From Fibrobacter sp. UBA1313 (GTDB lineage Bacteria > Fibrobacterota > Fibrobacteria > Fibrobacterales > Fibrobacteraceae), in the NCBI GenBank assembly GCA_002307115.1, contig DBTP01000010.1, forward strand, positions 1 to 13,198: a DNA stretch of 13,198 nucleotides. Direction: 5' to 3'. Position numbers and translations under genes: made by a program. The stretch's first letter is position 1. Each line of letters starts with the position of its first letter. The notes under the pieces are model-generated. The model was not told the origin of the DNA and ran no database searches. It saw nothing but the letters and a program-made list of their open reading frames with translations. Positions 7,594-13,198 of this stretch are shown here, one piece after another.

Positions 7594-8165
7594 AGGTGCC
7601 CTGAAATGTATTTTGGAACTGCGTTCAGTGGCTATGCTTAAGGAACTCGTAGGTATTTGGCTTTGCGATGGGTAAGGCGGTAAGACGCGCACAATCATAA
7701 TTCAATATTCGTACTGGATTTTGGAACGGCGAATAATAGGGGTGCTCATTTTGCAGGAATTAAAATTCTTAAGCTAACAAGACTCTGATTCTCACACTCC
7801 CCTTTCTACGATTTGCTGAGAGTTCGTTGGAGGCGCATTTGATTTCTACTCATGCGTGACCGTTTTAAATCGGAAAGCCTTGGTTGCATTGTTCTCATTT
7901 CGAGAGCACTTTTTTAGTTATGTACATTATCTTGCTAGGCTTTATCACATTTTTCAACTCTTTTTTTCTGAAGTTTTTCTTTGTGGAACATTAAACTTTG
8001 TTTCAAGTAGAAGACATTTAAGCTAGGAATTTGTTTTTTGCAGACAATTGTGTAAGAATCGCTTCCGAAAATTAGACGATAGGTTGTGTGTCGTTTTTTT
8101 TTGCTGTTTTTGTTTTCCATGAGAATATGTTTTTTCTAAACTTTACTCTGAAAGAAAGAAAAAAT
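7594..8165. other. Intergenic region, 572 bases, with a decayed repeat copy
   Basis: No credible gene and no clear terminator for the antiporter gene are seen. A frame of 11 codons (ATG 7606 to stop 7641) has GAGGTG upstream but is too short to support. From 7884 to 8016 lies the diverged second copy of the repeat found after dapB. Bases 8017-8165 are T/A-rich and should contain the hemB promoter, which I cannot place. Confidence 0.5.
7884..8016. repeat. Diverged second copy of the dapB-linked repeat
   Basis: GGCTTTATCACATTTTTCAA (7938-7957) matches the right inverted-repeat arm region at 5825-5844 at 18 of 20 bases. Upstream, GCATTGTTCT...TTCGAGAGCAC and ATCTTGCTAGG match the inner part of the element, with about seven bases of the central hairpin missing. 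Downstream, about 30 of 47 bases from 7969 match the first 53-bp unit without gaps. Many differences are C to T or G to A. Only about one tandem unit is present, and I find no left arm. Confidence 0.65.
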
Positions 8166-9170
8166 ATGTCCAATAATCCTTATTTCTTAGATCTTACCCA
8201 TCGTCCGCGGCGGAATCGCAAAAGTGAGACGGTGCGTGCGCTTGTGCGCGAAACAAGCCTTTCTGCGGCGGATTTAGTTTACCCTGTTTTTGTGATTGAG
8301 GGTGTCGATAGGGAAGAAGCAATTCTTTCAATGCCGGGTATTACTCGGAAAACAATCGACAGGCTTCTTCTGGAAGTGCAGGAATTAGTGAATTTGGGTG
8401 TGATGGCGATTGCGCCTTTCCCTGCGATTGATGAATTGAAGAAAAATCCAATGGCTACGGAATCCTCCAATCCAAAGGGTTTGGTGCAGGAGTGCGTTCG
8501 CCGCGTTAAGGCTACTTTTCCGCAAGTGGTGGTGATGACCGATATCGCTTTGGATCCATTTAATAGCGATGGCCATGATGGCCTTGTTTCTCCTTCTGGA
8601 GAAATTCTCAATGATGAAACGGTGGATGTGCTTTGTAAGATGGCGGTGAGCCATGCGGAAGCGGGCGCTGATTTTGTTTGCCCTTCAGATATGATGGATG
8701 GTCGTATTGGTGCTATCCGTTGTGCTTTGGACGCGGCGGGTTACACGAATACGTCCATTATGGCTTACAGTGCCAAATATGCCTCTGCTTTGTACGGGCC
8801 CTTCCGCGAGGCTTTACAGTCTGCGCCAAAGGCGGGTGACAAAAAGACTTACCAAATGGATCCCGCCAATCGTCGTGAGGCCATTTATGAAGTCGCTCTG
8901 GATGTCGATGAAGGTGCTGACATGGTGATGGTCAAACCCGCCAGTTTTTACTTGGATGTGATACGTGAAGTGTCTGATCATTTTGAGCTTCCAGTGAGTG
9001 CCTACCAAGTGAGCGGTGAGTATGCAATGCTTTGCGCGGCTGCCAATCATGGCTGGCTAGATCGGGATCGTATTATTTTGGAAAGTCTTTTGAGTATAAA
9101 GCGGGCAGGTGCAAAAGTAATATGGACCTATTTTGCTAAAGAAGCGGCGATGTTGTTAAAAAGAAAATGA
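8166..9170 (+). CDS. hemB: Porphobilinogen synthase (delta-aminolevulinic acid dehydratase)
   Basis: This enzyme (EC 4.2.1.24) joins two 5-aminolevulinate molecules to make porphobilinogen, the second common step of heme, siroheme and cobalamin synthesis, in the cytoplasm. The start is ATG 8166, giving 334 residues, the usual family length. The open frame reaches upstream to 8088, but the extra residues (SFFFAVFVFHEN...) do not belong to the family. RPRRNRKSETVRALVRE (13-29) is the typical N terminus. DIALDPF (126-132) replaces the Cys-rich zinc site of the zinc-dependent forms, so this is the metal-variant (Mg-type) class seen in Pseudomonas. The Schiff-base lysines are K204 (YSAKYAS) and K257 (MVKPASFY). 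The start has only a weak AAAGAAAG upstream. The next gene begins 63 bases downstream with its own ribosome binding site. Confidence 0.96.
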   Translation: MSNNPYFLDLTHRPRRNRKSETVRALVRETSLSAADLVYPVFVIEGVDREEAILSMPGITRKTIDRLLLEVQELVNLGVMAIAPFPAIDELKKNPMATESSNPKGLVQECVRRVKATFPQVVVMTDIALDPFNSDGHDGLVSPSGEILNDETVDVLCKMAVSHAEAGADFVCPSDMMDGRIGAIRCALDAAGYTNTSIMAYSAKYASALYGPFREALQSAPKAGDKKTYQMDPANRREAIYEVALDVDEGADMVMVKPASFYLDVIREVSDHFELPVSAYQVSGEYAMLCAAANHGWLDRDRIILESLLSIKRAGAKVIWTYFAKEAAMLLKRK

Positions 9171-9201
9171 AATATTTCTAAAACTTTGTATAAATCTGGA
9201 G

Positions 9202-9218
9202 TTCAGTTATAGACTGAA
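9202..9218 (+). promoter_or_regulatory. Small hairpin in the leader of the FISUMP gene
   Basis: TTCAGT (9202-9207) and ACTGAA (9213-9218) form a perfect 6-bp stem with a TATAG loop. It ends 6 bases before the GGAG ribosome binding site, with no T-run, so it is not a terminator. TATAAAT at 9189-9195 could be a -10 element for the gene, but no -35 is seen at the right distance. Confidence 0.3.
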
Positions 9219-9233
9219 GTGTATGGAGCAAAA

Positions 9234-10337
9234 ATGTTAAAGAACGGAAGTAAAATTTTTAGTTTATTTGTGTGTATTTTTGTGGGATCTTCTGTCGCCC
9301 TTCCTCCCAGAACATGGGATGCTATTTTTGATGCTGAGGGTTCGGGTGATTATGTGTCTGCAAAAGTGGACGGGCAGATTCGTTTTTTTAAGTACACCTA
9401 TTATGGAGAAATTCAACCGCTTGCCTTTACTGTAAGCGAAGGCAACTTTAGTTTTGTTGTCTCCGGCAATTTAAAGGTTCCTTCAGATAAAGTAGAAAGT
9501 GATTTTTATGCCACCTGTAACAAAACAAAAGAAGTATGGATTTCTTGTTTCAATCAGCCACAAAAATTCGGGAAAGAAAATCTAGTCGTTGATATCAAGG
9601 GGATCGATCTCGCTTGTAATGACGACTTGTATGCTATTCGAGATTTGCATATCAAATTCAAAAATGAAACTGCTCAAACATGGTGGGATACAAAGTTTGA
9701 AGGGAAAGAAAAGTTCAAACGCAAGCAACTGGCTGATTTTCGTATTGCGGAACAAGAACAAAGAATAGCTGTTAAAGACGCTTCAAGCGAGATCGTTGAT
9801 TCTCGTGATGGGAAGGCCTATCGTGCAATCGAAATTGAGGGGCGTACTTGGATTGCGCAAAATATGAATTATGAAGTTCCTAATGAGTCTTGGTGCTATG
9901 AAGATAATGTCTCTTACTGTGAACGAGGAGGACGTCTTTATACACTGGAGGGCGCTCGCCAAGCCTGTCCCAAGGGCTTTCACTTGCCTCGGGATAGCGA
10001 ATGGCAGGACATGCTCACTAGTCTTACCCAATGTTATGATGGGGTTCAAAATTGTGGCGCCTTTGGTGCGAAACTGAAAGCTAAAACAGGGTGGCAGGGT
10101 GGCGGCGGTACAGATGCCTATGGTTTTACTGTATTCTCTTCCGGGCGTCGTGATGTGTTGGGGAAGGGGGGACGCTTTGTGGATATGGGTGAATACGCTG
10201 CCTTTTGGTCCGCCCAAAATGGCCGAAATGAAACTATTTGGATTTGGGTGTTAGGACGCATGGGCGATAATATGGTGCGTGAGCTTGCTCCTAGTAAAAA
10301 TCAAGCCTATTCCGTTCGCTGCATTGACGGAGATTAA
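9234..10337 (+). CDS. Secreted FISUMP-domain protein
   Basis: ATG 9234 is preferred over the in-frame GTG at 9219 because GGAG at 9225-9228 sits five bases upstream and a signal peptide follows immediately (hydrophobic residues about 8-20, likely cleavage after SSVA at 19-22). The product is 367 residues. Residues 24-185 are a domain I do not recognise, rich in beta-type residues, followed by a charged linker (KFKRKQLADFRIAEQEQR). Residues 189-367 are a FISUMP domain. Its signatures are DSRDGKAYRAIEIEGRTWIAQN, then a paired-Cys stretch (SWCYEDNVSYCERGGRLYT), ACPKGFHLPRDSEW, the late FWSA motif and a terminal YSVRCIDGD. The domain is widespread in multiple paralogues in Fibrobacter, and its function is unknown. 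The protein is probably periplasmic or on the cell surface. It lies 63 bases after hemB but is functionally unrelated to it. Confidence 0.9.
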   Translation: MLKNGSKIFSLFVCIFVGSSVALPPRTWDAIFDAEGSGDYVSAKVDGQIRFFKYTYYGEIQPLAFTVSEGNFSFVVSGNLKVPSDKVESDFYATCNKTKEVWISCFNQPQKFGKENLVVDIKGIDLACNDDLYAIRDLHIKFKNETAQTWWDTKFEGKEKFKRKQLADFRIAEQEQRIAVKDASSEIVDSRDGKAYRAIEIEGRTWIAQNMNYEVPNESWCYEDNVSYCERGGRLYTLEGARQACPKGFHLPRDSEWQDMLTSLTQCYDGVQNCGAFGAKLKAKTGWQGGGGTDAYGFTVFSSGRRDVLGKGGRFVDMGEYAAFWSAQNGRNETIWIWVLGRMGDNMVRELAPSKNQAYSVRCIDGD

Positions 10338-10485
10338 ATTAGGACCGTACCTTAAGCTAAAAAATTAGTTCAGGGAGCATCATTTTTTGCTAAGGAAATA
10401 GTTCTGATATTTTTTATTGATAATAAAGTATTTTTTTTACTATCTATTGGAATAGGTTTTTCAACATAAAATAAAAAAGGGATAA

Positions 10486-11265
10486 ATGAAACCAATAGTT
10501 TTTCTATTGCTGGGTCTTTTTGTCTTTGGCTTAATGGCTTGCGGTGGCGACTCTTCTTCTGGCTCGAATGGAGCTTCGCTTAGCAATTCTGCTGTGATTG
10601 ATGAAATGGCTCAAACATTTACCATTTATTCACCAACGTGTACTTATGCAGATGGTGCGGTGACCTTTGATGAAAAGGGACTGACTGAGTTCTACAATTA
10701 TTCCATTGATGCTGGCGTTCTAAAGTTAGTAAATGAAGATAGTTATACCATAGAATTTACAGGCACGTCTTCAACCATTATGGGAACATGGAAAATGAGT
10801 ATTTACGGGGTGAATCAGACGATTAATATTTCTGAAAACGCTGTAAGCACTTTAGTGGAATATGCGGATGGTTTTTGTGCTATGGATGAATTTGAAGACA
10901 GCTATGCTGACGACTCCTACGCTATAACTAAAATTAGCTGTACGGAAGCTTCTGTAACAATTGCAGAGAACATTGTCATGACTGTAAAAATCAACGAGAT
11001 GTCTGCAGACGGGTCATATTCCTTCTCCTTCAGTTACAATGGAAAAACATGCACCCATACAAAAAATGTAACTCAAGTCTCAGCTTCTCTTTGCACGGTC
11101 GCAAATTATGAAGCTGGGTACATTAATGCCAGTCATTACACTATTTCTAATGCAACTGAGTATGCCACTTGCATGCAAAATATGATGGTTAATGAGCCAA
11201 CGCAGACTGTGGTAACCAAAATTTCTAAGAATCTTGCGAAAATTTTAAGCTCTGCAAAGAAATAG
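10486..11265 (+). CDS. Putative lipoprotein of unknown function
   Basis: The ATG at 10486 is preceded by AAAAAAGGGA. The 259-residue product begins with a typical lipoprotein signal: KP, a hydrophobic core, then the lipobox LMAC with the lipidated cysteine at residue 19. A flexible Gly/Ser stretch (GGDSSSGSNGAS) follows. The mature part is beta-rich and contains six further cysteines in short motifs (SPTCTY, GFCAM, ISCTE, KTCTH, SLCTV, ATCMQ), which could form three disulfides in the periplasm. Two similar halves are possible: TFTIYSPTCTYADGAVTF and the later SFSYNGKTCTHTKN both follow beta segments. I do not claim a repeat. No known family is recognised. A strong terminator follows the stop closely. 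Confidence 0.8.
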   Translation: MKPIVFLLLGLFVFGLMACGGDSSSGSNGASLSNSAVIDEMAQTFTIYSPTCTYADGAVTFDEKGLTEFYNYSIDAGVLKLVNEDSYTIEFTGTSSTIMGTWKMSIYGVNQTINISENAVSTLVEYADGFCAMDEFEDSYADDSYAITKISCTEASVTIAENIVMTVKINEMSADGSYSFSFSYNGKTCTHTKNVTQVSASLCTVANYEAGYINASHYTISNATEYATCMQNMMVNEPTQTVVTKISKNLAKILSSAKK

Positions 11266-11278
11266 AAACGTTTATCAA

Positions 11279-11318
11279 TAAAAAAACTCTCCGCTTTTTG
11301 GGCGGGGAGTTTTTTTTA
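11279..11318. terminator. Bidirectional terminator between the lipoprotein gene and serC
   Basis: ACTCTCCGC (11286-11294) pairs with GCGGGGAGT (11302-11310): nine pairs, one of them T-G. An A-run precedes the stem and eight T residues follow it, so it can end transcription on both strands. It lies between the converging lipoprotein and serC genes, 13 bases beyond the serC stop. Confidence 0.88.
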
Positions 11319-11330
11319 TAAAGATCTAAT

Positions 11331-12434
11331 TTAACCGAGTATTTTCTTTTCAAAAGCGGCCATTGTTTTTACGAGCGCTTCCACACCTTCGATTGGCATT
11401 GCATTGTAGATACTCGCGCGGAAACCACCGACAGAACGATGTCCCTTGAGTTGGTCTAACCCTTGTTCCTTGGTGAATGCAAGGAATTCTTTCTCGAACC
11501 CTTCCACTTTTTCTGCTGCTACGGCATCTTTCTTGAATACGAAAGGAATGTTCATCGTGGAACGATCTTCTTTCGCTGCGGTACCTGTAAATAGCTTGGA
11601 GTTGTCGAGAACGTTATAAAGGAGATCGCTCTTCTTGTTGTTCGTCTTTTCCATTTCAGGAACGCCACCATTCTGTTTGAGCCAGCTCAGAGTACGGTTC
11701 ATAACGTAAATTGCAAATACGGGAGGCGTGTTGAACATGCTCTTTTCTGGAATGTGGGTCGCATAGTTGAGCATGGTGGGGATCGTGCGGCTCACCTTGC
11801 CCAAGACATCCTTACGAATGATGGCGACGGTGACACCTGCGCAACTCATGTTTTTCTGAGCACCGGCATAGATCAAACCGAAGTCGGAAACGTTCACTTG
11901 GCGGCTCAGAATATCGGAACTCATGTCAGCGACGAGGTAGGTATTGGCCTTGGGGAATTGCTTCCACTGAGTACCATAGATGGTGTTGTTACTCGTGACG
12001 TGGAGGTAGGTCGCTCCCGGAGTCTGATTAAACTGTTTTGGAATATGATTGTAGGTTTCAGCCTTAGAAGAACAGACCACATTCACAGTACCAAATTGTT
12101 TGGCTTCTTTGAGAGCCTTGCTTGCCCAGACGCCAGTGTCTGTATAGTCTGCCGAAGCATTCTGATCAAGGAGATTCATGGGAACCATACAAAACTGGAG
12201 GGACGCTCCGCCACCGAGAAATACGATGTCATAGTTTTCTGGAATACCCATTAATGCACGAAGCATAGAATCCGTATCAGCCACCATGCTCTCAATAGGC
12301 TTAGTACGGTGACTCATTTCGAGAATGCCAATACCTGTGTTTGCAAAATCAATAATGGCATCTGCGGCTTCTTTAGTCGCTTGTTTTGGCAGAACCGAGG
12401 GACCTGCGCTGAAATTGTAGACTAACTTACTCAT
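11331..12434 (-). CDS. serC: Phosphoserine aminotransferase
   Basis: This PLP enzyme (EC 2.6.1.52) transfers an amino group from glutamate to 3-phosphohydroxypyruvate in serine synthesis, and a related substrate in vitamin B6 synthesis. The 367-residue product has the normal family length. Visible motifs: NFSAGPSVLP (7-16), MSHRTK (40-45, substrate-binding H42/R43), GGGAS (74-78, phosphate of PLP), W103, D170 in ADMSSD, and the PLP lysine K194 in GAQKNMS (191-197). GHRSVGGFRASIYNA near the C terminus carries the other substrate-binding residues. AAGGA lies about nine bases before the ATG. The gene is on the minus strand, 116 bases downstream of the small HD-domain gene and separated from it by a hairpin, so it probably has its own promoter. 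Confidence 0.96.
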   Translation of the reverse strand: MSKLVYNFSAGPSVLPKQATKEAADAIIDFANTGIGILEMSHRTKPIESMVADTDSMLRALMGIPENYDIVFLGGGASLQFCMVPMNLLDQNASADYTDTGVWASKALKEAKQFGTVNVVCSSKAETYNHIPKQFNQTPGATYLHVTSNNTIYGTQWKQFPKANTYLVADMSSDILSRQVNVSDFGLIYAGAQKNMSCAGVTVAIIRKDVLGKVSRTIPTMLNYATHIPEKSMFNTPPVFAIYVMNRTLSWLKQNGGVPEMEKTNNKKSDLLYNVLDNSKLFTGTAAKEDRSTMNIPFVFKKDAVAAEKVEGFEKEFLAFTKEQGLDQLKGHRSVGGFRASIYNAMPIEGVEALVKTMAAFEKKILG

Positions 12435-12520
12435 GGGATGAATCCTTACTTATCAGTGGATGTTTATTAAAAAAGCAAAAAGATCCTAAAAAACAGTCTA
12501 AATGTAGTAGTTTTTGGCAA

Positions 12521-12550
12521 AATAGAATAGCCCCTAAAAAGGGGCCATTC
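12521..12550 (-). terminator. Probable terminator of the small HD-domain gene
   Basis: On the minus strand, GAATGGCCCC is followed by a six-base loop and GGGGCTATTC, a ten-base stem with one mismatch, then TATTTTG. The stem begins at the base after the stop codon of the upstream gene. The T-tract is short, so termination may be partial and some transcripts could continue into serC. Confidence 0.6.
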
Positions 12551-13075
12551 TTAGTTTTGGAGCAACTCAATCGAGTTTTGATACTTCTTGATGCGAAACT
12601 TGGTTTTCTTTTCGCGTCGCTCATTTTTAGGGATAAAATTTTCATCTAACAAACGGTGCAGCGATTCAATCTTGACTACTTTGGCGATCGGATTTTCTTT
12701 GACTCTCGCCACATAGCGTAGAAATTCCTTTTCGCGAGCTTCATAAGTCGCATCTTCTGCAGGCATCGCTTCTGCCATACGCTTGCAACTGTAATCATCG
12801 ATAAAAGCTTGATCTTTGTGATGAGTCAAAAGGGAAAGAATGTCGATAATTTGAGCCGGAACCCCTAGTTCAGATAGTTTCGCTGGAGTATAAGCAGTAG
12901 AATCACCCATTGTGTCTTGGAGAAGGGCTACGATTTGAGTCTCTTCACTTTCCCCTTTTGCTTTTAAATTCGTTGCGATGGCAATCAAGTGTTCAATATA
13001 AGGGCCACCGATTTTATCCGTCTGCCCAGCATGGGCTTCATTAGCAATGCGCAAAGCATCGTTGTAAGTAAACAT
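12551..13075 (-). CDS. Small RelA/SpoT-type HD-domain protein with a degenerate metal site
   Basis: ATG 13075 is chosen because AAAGGA sits seven bases upstream. A GTG at 13108 would add 11 residues but would put that site inside the gene. The product is 174 residues. The N terminus fits the short HD hydrolases related to the RelA/SpoT hydrolase domain: ALRIANEAHAGQTDKIGGPYIEH (7-29), then a helix ending ALLQDTMGD (50-58), and RVKENPIAKVVKIESL (124-139). In active relatives these read AH.GQ..K.G.PYI.HP, LLHDVVED and VKLADL. Here H29 and D54 remain, but the HD histidine is Gln53 and the later aspartate is Ser138. Two of four expected metal ligands are therefore missing. There is no synthetase domain. 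Loss of hydrolase activity and a binding role are inferences. A basic C-terminal tail (KNERREKKTKFRIKK) follows. Confidence 0.75.
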   Translation of the reverse strand: MFTYNDALRIANEAHAGQTDKIGGPYIEHLIAIATNLKAKGESEETQIVALLQDTMGDSTAYTPAKLSELGVPAQIIDILSLLTHHKDQAFIDDYSCKRMAEAMPAEDATYEAREKEFLRYVARVKENPIAKVVKIESLHRLLDENFIPKNERREKKTKFRIKKYQNSIELLQN

Positions 13076-13125
13076 GGTTAATTCCTTTAAAAGGAGGGTG
13101 ATGTTCACAATATATATTTGTCCAA

Positions 13126-13154
13126 TTGAGAAAACCCGAAAAAAAGACTAAATT
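13126..13154 (+). promoter_or_regulatory. Promoter of the tRNA gene
   Basis: TTGAGA (13126-13131) and TAAATT (13149-13154) are separated by 17 bases, a good sigma-70-type pair. The tRNA begins 12 bases after the -10 box, leaving a leader of only a few bases. GGGGC (13156-13160) could pair with GCCCC at the tRNA 5' end (13167-13171), a possible leader hairpin that competes with the acceptor stem. Confidence 0.5.
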
Positions 13155-13166
13155 TGGGGCGCTTAA

Positions 13167-13198
13167 GCCCCCTTAGCTCAGTTGGATAGAGCAACTGC
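13167..13198 (+). tRNA. Partial tRNA, 5' part only, cut by the window edge before the anticodon
   Basis: The bases follow a tRNA exactly: seven-base acceptor strand (GCCCCCT, 13167-13173), T8 and A9, D-stem GCTC (13176-13179) with loop AGTTGGATA, GAGC (13189-13192), base 26, and the first strand of the anticodon stem (ACTGC, 13194-13198). The anticodon loop is outside the window, so the amino acid cannot be read. The 5' half resembles bacterial tRNA-Arg of the TCT type, but several other isotypes share these features. Confidence 0.88.

Noticed and set aside
7606..7641. An 11-residue peptide gene with GAGGTG upstream
   Set aside because: Too short and unlike any known leader peptide; a ribosome-binding-like sequence alone is weak evidence.
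8088..8165. Extended N terminus of HemB
   Set aside because: The added residues are encoded by T-rich intergenic DNA and have no counterpart in the family; ATG 8166 gives the normal length.
13076..13108. GTG start adding 11 residues to the HD-domain protein
   Set aside because: The AAAGGA site seven bases before ATG 13075 would lie inside the coding region.

Overview
The window looks like chromosome of a Fibrobacter-type bacterium (phylum Fibrobacterota). The best marker is the secreted protein at 9234-10337, whose C-terminal half is a FISUMP domain (Fibrobacter succinogenes major paralogous domain). Large secreted beta-rich proteins, a lipoprotein with a low-complexity Ser/Gly start, and moderately AT-rich sequence with A/T-rich intergenic DNA agree with this. 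The assignment is inferred from protein content; no rRNA is present.

Layout, left to right. (1) The 3' part of an unrecognised gene enters from the left edge (1-480). (2) After a 439-base gap that carries a 21-bp direct repeat comes a large secreted protein (920-4420). It has two clusters of DxDGDG calcium-binding motifs on either side of a Ser/Thr-rich amphipathic beta segment that resembles the pore-loop region of binary-toxin B subunits such as anthrax protective antigen. A clear intrinsic terminator follows. (3) After a gap with possible gene remnants comes dapB of the plant-like type (4918-5748, lysine/diaminopimelate synthesis). (4) Starting at the dapB stop codon is a structured repeat element: a perfect 17-bp inverted repeat around a central hairpin, then four to five degenerate 53-bp tandem units. 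A decayed second copy lies at about 7884-8016. (5) Between the two copies is a cation:proton antiporter-like membrane protein (6376-7593). (6) Then hemB (8166-9170, tetrapyrrole synthesis), the FISUMP protein and a lipoprotein (10486-11265), all on the + strand. (7) A shared, probably bidirectional terminator separates these from serC (11331-12434, minus strand, serine synthesis). Upstream of serC on the minus strand is a small RelA/SpoT-type HD-domain protein that has lost two of its four expected metal ligands. (8) The window ends inside a + strand tRNA, just before the anticodon loop, with a good promoter in front.

The genes do not form one pathway. dapB, hemB and serC are unlinked housekeeping biosynthesis genes, each apparently its own transcription unit, interspersed with secreted or surface proteins of unknown role. 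The items most worth a second look are the toxin-B-like segment of the large secreted protein, the repeat family fused to the dapB 3' end, and the degenerate HD protein.
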